NCBI GenBank assembly: GCA_016281315.1 | Contig: JAEEIJ010000081.1 | Location: forward strand, 1 to 55,217 | Direction: 5' to 3' | Source: Bacteroidales bacterium | GTDB taxonomy: Bacteria > Bacteroidota > Bacteroidia > Bacteroidales > UBA932 | DNA length: 55,217 nt | Part shown: positions 34,799 to 43,375 of the stretch, in pieces | How the letters are laid out: the number at the start of each line of letters is the position of its first letter | Position numbering within the stretch: position 1 is the first letter of the stretch | The notes under the pieces: model-generated | What the model was told of the DNA's origin: nothing | What the model saw: the letters and a program-made list of their open reading frames with translations, nothing else | Database searches by the model: none | Made by a program: the position numbers and the translations under genes

Positions 34799-36235
34799 CT
34801 ATTCTCCTCCCACGGTTAATTGTCCGATGAGCACTGTAGGGATGCCGCAGGAAACGGGTACCGACTGCTCTTTTCCGCAGGTCCAGGCGGCAGGGTCCAC
34901 GATGAGGTCGTCGGCCACCCCTTGTAGATCGGCCAGCGCCTGCGGTCCGTTGCCGATGATGTTGATGTCCTTGACGGGCATCGTGAGCCGGCCGCCCTCG
35001 ATGAGCCAGCCGGATTTGACGTAAAAGGTGAAGTCGCCTTCCCCGATCTGCACCTGTCCGTTGGAAAATTCGTCCACGAAAATGCCCTTCTGTACGCTTG
35101 CAATTAGGTCTTCGGCCTTTGCCGTCCCGCTTTCCATATAGGTGGCCCGCATCCGGGGGATGGGCGCGTAGCGGAAGCTCTCGCGGCGGCCGTTCCCGGT
35201 GGGTTTCACCCCGTAATGGGCGGCCGATATACGGTCGTGCAGATAGGAGGTGAGGACCCCGTCCTCCACCATATAGGTCTTCTGGCCGGGTACGCCTTCG
35301 TCGTCAAAGTTCAGGGCGCCGCGGTTACCCGCCAGGGTGCCGTCGTCGATGATCTGGATGCCCTTGGGGCAGATCTGCCGGCCCATTTTGTCCGCGAAGA
35401 TGGAGGTACCCTTGCGGTTGAAATCGGCCTCGAAAGCGTGGCCCATCGCCTCGTGCAGCAGGATGCCGGAAGCGCCGGCGCCCATCACCACGGGCATTTT
35501 TCCGCCTTTGGGCCGACGGGCTTCAAAGCGCGCGTCGATGCCGCGGACGATGTCATCGGAGAGGTCTTTAATGAGGCTTTCCGAGAGCATCTCCACTCCG
35601 CAGCGGAAACTGCGGGAAGTGGATTTGTTCTCCACCGCTGCGCCCTGCTGGAAAACGGCCGTAACGGCGACGCTGCCCAGGGGGCGGGTGTCCCACTTGA
35701 GCTCGCGTAAGGAATTGTACATCAGGATGTCGCTTACCTGGAATGAGAGGTTTACGATTACTTTTATGATGCGGTTGTCACGCCCTTTCACCGAGGCCTC
35801 CAGCCGTTGGATGAAAGGGAGGAAGCCGCTCATCGGGGTGCTCAGCCAGGGCTCCTGCTCCGGATAGCGGTCCGCCGCCGGATTCGGTTCCCCGCGGCTG
35901 GGATTTTGGCTGCCGAAGGGGCTCACCTCCGTCGGCGCGTCCGCAATCTGGGCGGCGGCCCGGGCGCATTCGCTCATATCGGCCCAGGAAGTGCTCTCTG
36001 AATAGGCGTAACCCGTTTTTTCGCCGCAGAGTACGCGGATGCCCACGCCGTAATCCACGTGGCTGCCGCCGGATGTGACGGCCCCGTCCCGCAGCAGCAG
36101 GTTTCCGTAGGCGGTGTTTTCAAAAAAGAGGTCGCAGTAGCTTCCGCCACTGCGAAGTCCTTCCGTAATCAGGCGGTCCAGCACCGGCCGGTCCACGCGG
36201 AACGTATGGAAATAATATGCTTTATCCTTGATCAT
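34799..36235 (-). CDS. tldD: TldD-family metalloprotease
   Basis: A 478-residue catalytic subunit. H261-E262-A-M-G-H266 is the zinc-binding HExxxH of TldD, followed by FEADFNRKG; the C-terminus includes CGKEQSVPVSCGIPTVLIG, which supplies a further metal-site cysteine region in the family. The start region overlaps the end of the zeta-like gene by 14 bp. Together with TldE (next gene) it forms the active pair. No peptide precursor gene for a modified peptide is seen alongside. Confidence 0.93.
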   Translation of the reverse strand: MIKDKAYYFHTFRVDRPVLDRLITEGLRSGGSYCDLFFENTAYGNLLLRDGAVTSGGSHVDYGVGIRVLCGEKTGYAYSESTSWADMSECARAAAQIADAPTEVSPFGSQNPSRGEPNPAADRYPEQEPWLSTPMSGFLPFIQRLEASVKGRDNRIIKVIVNLSFQVSDILMYNSLRELKWDTRPLGSVAVTAVFQQGAAVENKSTSRSFRCGVEMLSESLIKDLSDDIVRGIDARFEARRPKGGKMPVVMGAGASGILLHEAMGHAFEADFNRKGTSIFADKMGRQICPKGIQIIDDGTLAGNRGALNFDDEGVPGQKTYMVEDGVLTSYLHDRISAAHYGVKPTGNGRRESFRYAPIPRMRATYMESGTAKAEDLIASVQKGIFVDEFSNGQVQIGEGDFTFYVKSGWLIEGGRLTMPVKDINIIGNGPQALADLQGVADDLIVDPAAWTCGKEQSVPVSCGIPTVLIGQLTVGGE

Positions 36236-36902
36236 TCTGATACGGGACGCCGTCGTGGGCCACGGGGGCCTTGGCGATTTCCTTGGCGATGAATTCGGTG
36301 ATGTTCTCGATGGGCGTAGAGGGCAGCACGGAGTCCGTGACCATCGAACGGATGACGTTGTATTTGACCATATCGCGGATCACCAGGCCTTTTTTCGAGC
36401 CTTCCGCAATCACTTCGAAGGGCGGGGCGGAATTATCGGCCAGAATCCACTTGTCGCAGGTCTGCATATACTCGTGGAAAAAGTAGTTCAGGCCCATCTG
36501 GTAGCGTCTCCGGATGGTTTCCTCCGGAATGTCGTGCCCGCCGGAGCGCACGCGGTTCGCCACGCGCTCGATGGCGATGGAGGGGTCGTTGAGCCAGAAA
36601 TACAGCACCGTCACGTAATAGCCTTTCTCCTGGGCGTTGCGCGTCATCTTGAGGAGGGCGCGCGTGGCCAGGGTGGTTTCGATGCAGAAGTCTTCCCGCC
36701 GGTCGAAGAGGTACTGGACCTTGCGCAGCATCAGGCGGCTGGCCGTGACATAAGCGCTCTCCGGCGCAAAAGGGGAGAGGTGCTTGGCAAACTCATCCGA
36801 ATTGACGAACTCGCTGCAGTCCAGCAGCTCCGGGAGGACGCCGTACGAAGCCGTCGTCTTCCCGCAGCCGTTGGGACCGCTTATGATGTATAGTCGGGGC
36901 AC
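36222..36902 (-). CDS. Zeta-toxin-like P-loop kinase
   Basis: A 226-residue P-loop protein with Walker A GPNGCGKTT (9-17), a central basic-acidic region with IETTLATRALLK, and the arginine-rich VANRVRSGGHDIPEETIRRR typical of zeta-toxin-like kinases. Classic zeta phosphorylates UDP-N-acetylglucosamine; many chromosomal relatives are uncharacterised. The start is GTG. No epsilon-type antitoxin lies next to it: upstream is only the repeat at 36929-37071. It overlaps tldD, an unusual pairing. Toxicity is not proven. Confidence 0.75.
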   Translation of the reverse strand: MPRLYIISGPNGCGKTTASYGVLPELLDCSEFVNSDEFAKHLSPFAPESAYVTASRLMLRKVQYLFDRREDFCIETTLATRALLKMTRNAQEKGYYVTVLYFWLNDPSIAIERVANRVRSGGHDIPEETIRRRYQMGLNYFFHEYMQTCDKWILADNSAPPFEVIAEGSKKGLVIRDMVKYNVIRSMVTDSVLPSTPIENITEFIAKEIAKAPVAHDGVPYQNDQG

Positions 36903-36928
36903 TTAGTCCTTTAAATTATACGCTTTTT

Positions 36929-37071
36929 GGCGCAGGTTCCTTTCTTTTTTGGCTCAGGCTTCATTTTTTGGCGGGAGCCTGCGCCGCATTTAGGCATTCT
37001 GTGCTCTACAATGGAGCAGGTTCTGGCAATTATTTGAAACCTGCGCCATTTATGACGGAAGCCAGCGCCAG
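36929..37071. repeat. GGCGCAGG-type interspersed repeat, copy B
   Basis: It shares the ordered blocks of copy A (2507-2628): GGCGCAGGTTC, AGCCTGCGCCGC, GGCATTCTGTGC, TACAATGGAGCAGG, AACCTGCGCCATT, CCAGCGCCAG. It has an extra GGCTCAGGCTTC block near 36951. It fills the gap between the zeta-like gene (starting at 36902) and the stop of the peptide transporter at 37083. Alternating orientation of the word gives several possible stems. Confidence 0.75.
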
Positions 37072-37082
37072 TTAAAAATGCT

Positions 37083-38606
37083 TTATTCCGTTGCGGCTTC
37101 CAGCTTCTTCATCATCGTGAACATAAAGATGGCGCTGATTACGCACACCCCGAGGAACACGCCCCAAACTACCCAGAGCGGGATGTTGCCCCAGAGGTGA
37201 CCACCCACCTGGACCAGGAAATTGCCCAGGGCGGTGGCGACGAACCACATACCCATCATCATACCCTTGTACTTAGGCGGGGCGACCTTCGAGACGAAGG
37301 AAATTCCCATCGGGCTTAAAAGCAACTCGCCGAAGGTGAGGATAAGGTACACGCTGATGAGCCAGTAGGGGGAGACCAGTGTTTCGGGCATTCCAGCTTC
37401 CCGGGCTGCAGCCTGTACGTCGGGCGTATTCAGGCCGATGGAAGCAAAGGCCATAAGGCCGAACGCAATGGCGGCCACCAGCATCCCATAAGCAATTTTG
37501 CGGGGAGCGGAAGGCTCCTTGCCCTTCTTGGCGAGGGCCCCGAAAACGGCCAGGGAAACCGGCGTGAGGGCAACTACATAGAAGGGATTGAAGTGCTGGA
37601 AGATGGGCGCGCTGATGGCAATGGCACCGTTCAAATGCTGGTATTGATACACCAGGAACGCGCAGGCGAGAACCACCGATCCCACGCCAATCCATTTCCC
37701 GGTCTTGGATGCTTCCTTGTCGAAGATGGAGAATAGGGCGTAAACGATGACGATGACGGCCACGAGATTCCATACGTTGAACGGCATTGAAGCGATACCC
37801 TCGGATGAGCGCTCTGTGAATTCATCGGCAAAATAGGTGAGCGTAAGACCATTCTGGTGGAAGCTCATCCAGAAGAAGATCACCACGGCGAACACCAGGA
37901 ACAGGGCTACCATACGTTTCTTTGTCTGCTCGGGGGTAAGCGTATCCACGACGGCCGCTTTTTCACCTTTGGCGTGTCCGCCTTCCACGTGCTTAAACCA
38001 GTTGCGGAAAGCATAATAGATGGCGATGGAAACAATCAGGGACACGCAGGCCACAGCAAAGGAAAAATGGTATGCGGCATTGCCGTCGAAGCCCAAGGTG
38101 ATAGCCCATTCGCGGATTTTGATGGCCGCGGTGGGCGCGAACAGGGCGCCAATGTTGATGGCCATATAGAAAAGGGAGAAGCCGGAATCACGCTTTGCGG
38201 CATACTGCGGATCGTTGTACAGGTCGCCCACCATTACCTGGAGGTTGCCTTTAAATAAACCCGTGCCGAACCCAATCAGCAGCAAGGCGGCCAGCATCGC
38301 TACCAGTGCAACGGTGCCTCCGCCCAGGGGAACACTCAGGAGCAGGTAGCCCAAAAACATCACAATGATGCCCGTAGTGACCATCTTTCCGAATCCGAAT
38401 TTATCGGCCAGGATACCGCCGATAAGGGGGAAGAAGTACACGAACATCAGGAATGAGCTGTAGATGGTGCCGGCAGTCCCGGCGCTGAGACCGAAGTTCG
38501 CGCGAAGGAAGAGGGCGAAAACAGCGATCATCGTATAGTACCCGAAGCGCTCGCCGGTATTGGCGAGGGCCAGGGCGAAGAGTCCTTTCGGTTGACCTTT
38601 GAACAT
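37083..38606 (-). CDS. Peptide:H+ symporter of the POT/PTR family
   Basis: A 507-residue inner-membrane transporter with about twelve to fourteen helices. The signature NTGERFGYYTM (ExxERFxYY region) is at the N-terminus, and GTGLFKGNLQVMVGDLY and FSLFYMAINIGALFAP follow, typical of the PTR2 family. It imports di- and tripeptides with protons. It starts 3 bp after the stop of pepD (same strand), so uptake and intracellular hydrolysis of dipeptides are co-expressed. Confidence 0.93.
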   Translation of the reverse strand: MFKGQPKGLFALALANTGERFGYYTMIAVFALFLRANFGLSAGTAGTIYSSFLMFVYFFPLIGGILADKFGFGKMVTTGIIVMFLGYLLLSVPLGGGTVALVAMLAALLLIGFGTGLFKGNLQVMVGDLYNDPQYAAKRDSGFSLFYMAINIGALFAPTAAIKIREWAITLGFDGNAAYHFSFAVACVSLIVSIAIYYAFRNWFKHVEGGHAKGEKAAVVDTLTPEQTKKRMVALFLVFAVVIFFWMSFHQNGLTLTYFADEFTERSSEGIASMPFNVWNLVAVIVIVYALFSIFDKEASKTGKWIGVGSVVLACAFLVYQYQHLNGAIAISAPIFQHFNPFYVVALTPVSLAVFGALAKKGKEPSAPRKIAYGMLVAAIAFGLMAFASIGLNTPDVQAAAREAGMPETLVSPYWLISVYLILTFGELLLSPMGISFVSKVAPPKYKGMMMGMWFVATALGNFLVQVGGHLWGNIPLWVVWGVFLGVCVISAIFMFTMMKKLEAATE

Positions 38607-38609
38607 GGC

Positions 38610-40076
38610 TTATTTCTTAGGAATGTTGGCTAAAATGGCTTTCAGATACTCCCAGGTGCGTTCTACGGAGGCGATGTTCACCTTCTCGTCCGGGCTGTGG
38701 GGATACTTGATGGTGGGGCCGATGGAAACCATCTCCCAGTGCGGGTACTTGGCTCCCAGCAGGGCGCACTCCAGGCCGCCGTGGGTGGCCATAATCTTCA
38801 TCGGCTTGCCGTAGACCTTCAGGTACTGGTCCATACAGACCTTGTTGATTTCGGTGCCCAGACGGGGCGTCCAGCCGTTGTAGCCGCCGCTGCAGACCAC
38901 CTGGTCCGCGCCGGCCAGCTCGAAGATGCAGCTCACGCGCTGGGCGAGGGCTGCCTTGGCGCTGTCCACCGCGCTGCGCATCAGGCTGTGGACGGTGATT
39001 TTGCCTTTCTCGGTGCGTACGATGGCCATATTGATGGAGGTCTCGGTGAGGCCTTCCATCGTGCGGCTCATCCGGATGACGCCGGAGGGGCAGGCGAGCA
39101 TCGCCTTCACTGCACGCAGCATCACGCTGTTCTGGATGTATTTGGCGGGGGCGGGAAGGGCTTCTACCTTTAAGTTGGCGGAGGGGTCGGATTCGGCGAA
39201 TTCGGCCTTGATCTCCGCCCAGATGCTCTCGATCATCTTTTTGACGGCCTTCACGTTCTCCTCCGGGAGGATGACATCGGCCACGGCCTCGAACGGAATG
39301 GCGTTGCGAAGGCTTCCGCCGGTGAAGCTGACCACCTTCACGCCGAAGAGCTCCATCACGGGGAGGAGCATCCGGGCCATCGCCTTGTTGGCATTGGCCC
39401 TGTACAAGGAGATGTCCATCCCGGAATGACCGCCCTGGAGGCCGCTCACGACCAGTTTCAAGCCCTTATAGCCCGCGGGGGTCTTGTATTTGAGATAACG
39501 GAACTGGGCCGATATGTCCAGGCCGCCGGCGCAGCCCACGCAAAGCTCGCCCTCTTCCTCCGAGTCCAGATTCAGGAGATAGTCGCCCTTGAGGACACCG
39601 GGAGCCAGATGCTCCGCGCCGTCCATCCCGGTTTCCTCCGTGAAGGTACACAGGACCTCGATGGGGCCGTGCTTGCAGGAAGGGTCTTCCAGGGCGCTCA
39701 GGGCCAGGGAAAGGCCGATTCCGTTATCCGCCCCCAGGGTGGTGCGGTCTGCAGTGACCCATTCGCCGTCTACATAGGCCTTGATGGGGTCCGTGAGGAA
39801 GTTGTGGCTGCTGTCCGAGGTCTTCTGCGGCACCATATCCATATGGCCCTGCAGGATGACGCCCTTGAGATTTTCCATCCCGGGCGTGGCGGGCACGCGG
39901 ATGATTACGTTGCTGCAGTTGCCGGTTCCGTCCTTGATGGTTTCGAATCCGTGGGAAACGCCCCAGTTGTAGAGGTATTCAATGACTTTTGCCTCGTGGT
40001 GCGAGGGACGGGGAATCTGGGTGAGCGCGTAGAAGTTCTTCCAGACCACCTGCGGTTTTAAATCTTGGATATTCAT
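38610..40076 (-). CDS. pepD: Cytosolic aminoacyl-histidine dipeptidase PepD (M20)
   Basis: A 488-residue metallopeptidase of the M20 family that hydrolyses Xaa-His and other dipeptides. Metal ligands are visible: H78 and D80 (GHMDMV), D117 (LGADNG) and E147/E148 (TEETG). Length fits bacterial PepD. It is upstream of the POT transporter by 3 bp and 11 bp downstream of DUF4831. Confidence 0.94.
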   Translation of the reverse strand: MNIQDLKPQVVWKNFYALTQIPRPSHHEAKVIEYLYNWGVSHGFETIKDGTGNCSNVIIRVPATPGMENLKGVILQGHMDMVPQKTSDSSHNFLTDPIKAYVDGEWVTADRTTLGADNGIGLSLALSALEDPSCKHGPIEVLCTFTEETGMDGAEHLAPGVLKGDYLLNLDSEEEGELCVGCAGGLDISAQFRYLKYKTPAGYKGLKLVVSGLQGGHSGMDISLYRANANKAMARMLLPVMELFGVKVVSFTGGSLRNAIPFEAVADVILPEENVKAVKKMIESIWAEIKAEFAESDPSANLKVEALPAPAKYIQNSVMLRAVKAMLACPSGVIRMSRTMEGLTETSINMAIVRTEKGKITVHSLMRSAVDSAKAALAQRVSCIFELAGADQVVCSGGYNGWTPRLGTEINKVCMDQYLKVYGKPMKIMATHGGLECALLGAKYPHWEMVSIGPTIKYPHSPDEKVNIASVERTWEYLKAILANIPKK

Positions 40077-40087
40077 AAGGTTATCAA

Positions 40088-41086
40088 TTATTTATACATT
40101 GTAAAACTAGCTTCTTTACCCAGCTGGTACACCGGCTCGCGGATTTCTGCCAGCCGCACGCCGTCGTGGGTGAACCGGACCTTGCAGATGACGGGAATCC
40201 TATAGCGGATCCCGGTGTCTTTCCCTTTGGCCTTCCTATCATTCTCTGCGGGGAAAACCATCTCCTCCGGTTCCAGTTCGATGTAATAGGGCGTCCCTTT
40301 CACGCCGTCCGGGACGGGGCCGGCGCCGGTGAGGCGGAACGCCAGATAGCGGTGATGGACGGCCTCGGGATCCGGAATGACGTCGAAGGAGGCTTCCATC
40401 GTCCGGGAAACGGTGTAGCCGCGGAAGAGCGCGAGGTATTCGGCCTCCAGGCGGTCGATTTCCTTGATGGCGGCGCCCATCGCTTCGCCGGAATAGGAGG
40501 CGTCTGTGTTGCCGGAAACGATGTTCAGGCGGTCCCGGCGCAGGGTAAGGATCATTTCGGCGGCCTCGGCGGCTTTATCTTCGAGGCTCTTGGCCTGCAT
40601 CGCCTTGTGCTCGATGGGGACCTGCAGTTCCTGCCCGTCTTCCGTCGGGATTATCTTGTAGGTGATGCGGGTTTCTTCGCGTGAAGGGCTGGTGATGCTC
40701 CCGTCGAAGCGGACGTTCGAGGGCGGCAGGAAGCGCCAGGAGGCGGAGGGAGCATCGGCCTTGTTCTGCAGGGCGATGAGTCCCTGGGCCGACAAAGTTA
40801 GTAGCGAAGCGTTCTCCGCGTCCGTTACGCAGAGGGTCTTCTGGTCCGCTTCCACGCGGGTGAGGATTTCCGCGCTCAAAAGGCTGCAGGACTCGCTGTC
40901 CTCTTCGTCGGCCTCCAGGTTCAGGAACTGCTTCGCGCAGGCGGCATAGGGGCCGGCGAAGAACTGATCCTGCTGCACGGTCACCTTCACCGTAAATACG
41001 GTGTTGGGGAGGGCGTAGGTGACTTCCTGCGCTTTTGCTGAGAGGCCCGCTGCAAGGGCCAGCGCCAGGAGGGTGATCTTTTTCAT
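40088..41086 (-). CDS. DUF4831 family protein, exported
   Basis: A protein of about 332 residues with a signal peptide (MKKITLLALALAAGLSAKAQ) and the DUF4831 pattern of Bacteroidales, including EVTYALPNTVF near the N-terminus. The ATG at 41084-41086 overlaps the acyltransferase stop (TAATG); another ATG at 41095 is possible. It is probably periplasmic or envelope-associated; function unknown. Confidence 0.8.
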   Translation of the reverse strand: MKKITLLALALAAGLSAKAQEVTYALPNTVFTVKVTVQQDQFFAGPYAACAKQFLNLEADEEDSESCSLLSAEILTRVEADQKTLCVTDAENASLLTLSAQGLIALQNKADAPSASWRFLPPSNVRFDGSITSPSREETRITYKIIPTEDGQELQVPIEHKAMQAKSLEDKAAEAAEMILTLRRDRLNIVSGNTDASYSGEAMGAAIKEIDRLEAEYLALFRGYTVSRTMEASFDVIPDPEAVHHRYLAFRLTGAGPVPDGVKGTPYYIELEPEEMVFPAENDRKAKGKDTGIRYRIPVICKVRFTHDGVRLAEIREPVYQLGKEASFTMYK

Positions 41087-42009
41087 TATTTCCATCTTTT
41101 ATGCGTCCAAAGGTAATTCCAGGGCTGTTCTTCCAGGTCTTCCTGGAGCAGCTTGTAATAGCGCCGCATCAGCTCTTCGGGGTCTTCGCCCTTGGCGTGG
41201 TCGCACAGGGGGACGACCTCCATCCGGTAGCCGCCCTCGTCCCGGCACTGGAAGCGGAGGTAGGCCACCGCCATATCCAGTTTGCAGGCAAGGCCCGTTG
41301 CGGCTGTCATCGTGAGCGTGGGCTGATGCATAAATTCCACCGTTGGGTGGGGCATATCGTGGGTGTAGGGGTACTGGTCCGTGATGAACGAGTAGCCGTA
41401 TTTGCGGTCCTTGTTCGAGAGGGTGAAGCGCAGCACCTGCTTGAAATGGACATACCCTTCGAAACCCTGGTCCGCCACGGGAGCGGTGCGGTTGGCGGCC
41501 ATCACCTGGTCCCAGGTCTTGCTGGAAAGCGGCATATAGGTGACCGCAAAGGCGTCCGGGGTGAGGTCGATGGGCACGCCGTAGCTATAGTTCTTAAAGC
41601 CGCCGATGAGTTCCCAGTTGCCCGCGTGGGTCTGGAGGATCATCAGCTGACGGGCTCCCGCATAGAGGCGGTTCACCTCCTCCGGATTGACCATCTCGAC
41701 GATGTGGCTCCCGTGCAGGCGCTTCCGTCCTTTTTCGCCGCGGCAGGCCCCGAACCAGATCATCTCCGTGAGGGTGGTGGCGAAATGCTCATAGAAGCGG
41801 TCGCAGATGGCCGATATTTCCTCGTACTTTTTATCGGGGAAGCATCGGCTCAGATTGGCGATCACAACGTCGCGCCTGTAGTGGAGCCGTTTCCCGAGGA
41901 AACGCCCCAGCCTCCGGCCCCAGCGCCAGTGGTACTTCAGGGGCAGATGGCCGGCCAGGCGGAGAAGCCCCCACGCGACCCTGGCACCGAATGACATTTT
42001 TGCGTCCAT
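41086..42009 (-). CDS. Lysophospholipid/lipid A acyltransferase (LpxL/HtrB-like)
   Basis: A 307-residue membrane-associated acyltransferase. HAGNWE is the H-x4-E catalytic motif of the lauroyl/myristoyl acyltransferases that complete lipid A; an N-terminal hydrophobic helix anchors it, and WNYLWTHKRWK ends the protein as in this family. It likely adds a secondary acyl chain to lipid A. A minus-strand -7 box TATATTTG lies at 42022-42029. Confidence 0.88.
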   Translation of the reverse strand: MDAKMSFGARVAWGLLRLAGHLPLKYHWRWGRRLGRFLGKRLHYRRDVVIANLSRCFPDKKYEEISAICDRFYEHFATTLTEMIWFGACRGEKGRKRLHGSHIVEMVNPEEVNRLYAGARQLMILQTHAGNWELIGGFKNYSYGVPIDLTPDAFAVTYMPLSSKTWDQVMAANRTAPVADQGFEGYVHFKQVLRFTLSNKDRKYGYSFITDQYPYTHDMPHPTVEFMHQPTLTMTAATGLACKLDMAVAYLRFQCRDEGGYRMEVVPLCDHAKGEDPEELMRRYYKLLQEDLEEQPWNYLWTHKRWK

Positions 42010-42021
42010 ATATCTAACTTA

Positions 42022-42029
42022 CAAATATA
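42022..42029 (-). promoter_or_regulatory. -7 box of the acyltransferase operon
   Basis: TATATTTG on the minus strand, 12 bp before the start codon at 42009. It is divergent from the rpsF promoter. Confidence 0.55.
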
Positions 42030-42076
42030 ATCATTTCTGCTCATTTTGGCAATCCCGGCGGGATTTGACGCGAAAA

Positions 42077-42108
42077 TTTGTTTTTTCCGTAGGAAATACG
42101 TATCTTTG
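42077..42108 (+). promoter_or_regulatory. rpsF operon promoter
   Basis: TTTG (42077-42080), 20 bp, TATCTTTG (42101-42108). Transcription would begin near 42114, giving a leader of about 60 nt before rpsF. Confidence 0.65.
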
Positions 42109-42119
42109 CAGTCCTTTTT

Positions 42120-42136
42120 GGGGTTCATACTGCCCC
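42120..42136 (+). promoter_or_regulatory. Leader hairpin before rpsF, possible S6:S18 site
   Basis: GGGG (42120-42123) and CCCC (42133-42136) form a stem with loop TTCATACTG, followed by GGAAGG. Many rpsF leaders bind the S6:S18 complex for autoregulation through a hairpin with a CCG; a match is only suggestive here. Confidence 0.3.
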
Positions 42137-42177
42137 GGAAGGCGATAAGACATTTATTAACAATTAATTAACAAACA

Positions 42178-42582
42178 ATGGTTAACCAGTACGAAACCGT
42201 TTTCATTGCAACTCCCGTTTTGTCTGAGACCCAGATGAAGGAAGCGGTTGCCAAGTACGTCAAGCTCATCACCGACAATGGCGGTGAGATTGTGTACCAA
42301 GAGGATTGGGGCCTGCGTCAGCTCGCTTATCCCATCCAGCACAAGACCACAGGTTTTTATTACCTGATCGAGTTCAAGGCAGAGAGCCAGTTCGTTGCCA
42401 CCCTCGAAACCCAGTATCACCGTGACGAGCGTATCATCCGCTTCCTCACCGTCGCCCTTGATAAGGACGCCGTTGCGTATGCAGAGAAACGCCGCGCCAA
42501 CAAGGCCGCCAAGGCTGCCGCTCCCGCCGTGGAAGAGGCTCCCGCCGCCGCCCAGGAAGAAGAGGCTCCTGAGGCCGAATAA
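42178..42582 (+). CDS. rpsF: 30S ribosomal protein S6
   Basis: A 134-residue S6: the compact beta-alpha-beta-beta-alpha-beta domain ([15 protein letters not shown] at the start, [15 protein letters not shown] in the middle, [15 protein letters not shown] near residue 95) followed by an Ala/Glu/Pro-rich tail, longer than the E. coli core. S6 pairs with S18 on the platform of the 30S subunit. First gene of rpsF-rpsR-rplI. Confidence 0.97.
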   Translation: MVNQYETVFIATPVLSETQMKEAVAKYVKLITDNGGEIVYQEDWGLRQLAYPIQHKTTGFYYLIEFKAESQFVATLETQYHRDERIIRFLTVALDKDAVAYAEKRRANKAAKAAAPAVEEAPAAAQEEEAPEAE

Positions 42583-42598
42583 TTAGGAGGACAAGACT

Positions 42599-42868
42599 AT
42601 GGCAAACGAAAATAAAGAAATCCGCTATCTGAATTCCCCCACCGTGGAGGTTCGCAAGAAGAAATACTGCCGCTTCAAGAAAGCCGGTATCAAGTATGTA
42701 GATTACAAGGACCCCGAGTTCCTGAAGAAGTTCCTGAACGAGCAGGGTAAGATTCTCCCTCGCCGTCTCACCGGTACTTCCCTCAAGTTCCAGCGCAAGG
42801 TCGCCCAGGCCATCAAGCGTGCCCGCAGCCTCGCTCTGCTTCCGTATGTCACTGACCTCCTTAAATAA
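42599..42868 (+). CDS. rpsR: 30S ribosomal protein S18
   Basis: An 89-residue S18 with the conserved [28 protein letters not shown] and [21 protein letters not shown] purine-rich TAGGAGG lies before the start, unusual for this phylum but typical of ribosomal genes. It binds S6 and 16S rRNA. Confidence 0.97.
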   Translation: MANENKEIRYLNSPTVEVRKKKYCRFKKAGIKYVDYKDPEFLKKFLNEQGKILPRRLTGTSLKFQRKVAQAIKRARSLALLPYVTDLLK

Positions 42869-42876
42869 TCTGCCTT

Positions 42877-43323
42877 ATGGAAATTTTGCTTAAGAAAGAT
42901 GTAACCAATCTGGGTTACGCCGGTGAAATTGTAAAGGTGAAGGCCGGTTACGCGATGAACTATCTGGTGCCCCAGGGTTTTGCCCTCGTGGCCACCGAGA
43001 GTGTTAAGAAGCAGCACGCGGAGACCCTCCGTCAGCGCGCCCACAAAGAGGCCAAGCTGGTGGCCGATGCAGAGGCTCTTGCCGCTACCATCGCCGCCCA
43101 GACCGTGGAAGTGAAGGTGAAAGTGTCCGAGAGCGGCAAGCTCTACGGCTCCGTTACCACCGCGGATCTCGCCGAGGCCCTGAACGCCAAGGGTTTGAAC
43201 ATCGACAAGAAGGACATTACCATCCTCGCCGGTGAGGTGAAGGAGTGTGGCGAGTACGAGGCTTCCGTGAAGCTCTACAAAGCCATCAAGGGTACCTTCA
43301 AGTTCAATGTCGTGGCAGAGTAA
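42877..43323 (+). CDS. rplI: 50S ribosomal protein L9
   Basis: A 148-residue L9: N-terminal RNA-binding domain (MEILLKKDVTNLGYAGEIVK, AGYAMNYLVPQGFA), a long connecting helix (about 40-75) and a C-terminal domain (KLYGSVTTADLAEAL). Ends the operon; an intrinsic terminator follows 22 bp later. Confidence 0.97.
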   Translation: MEILLKKDVTNLGYAGEIVKVKAGYAMNYLVPQGFALVATESVKKQHAETLRQRAHKEAKLVADAEALAATIAAQTVEVKVKVSESGKLYGSVTTADLAEALNAKGLNIDKKDITILAGEVKECGEYEASVKLYKAIKGTFKFNVVAE

Positions 43324-43344
43324 TTCTTCCGCCGCGGAAAACGA

Positions 43345-43375
43345 AGAGCCTGCCGGTTGCGGCAGGCTCTTTTTT
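43345..43375 (+). terminator. Intrinsic terminator of the rpsF operon
   Basis: AGAGCCTGCC (43345-43354), loop GGTTGC, GGCAGGCTCT (43361-43370), followed by six T. The T-run overlaps the stop codon of the convergent kinase-like gene. Confidence 0.9.
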
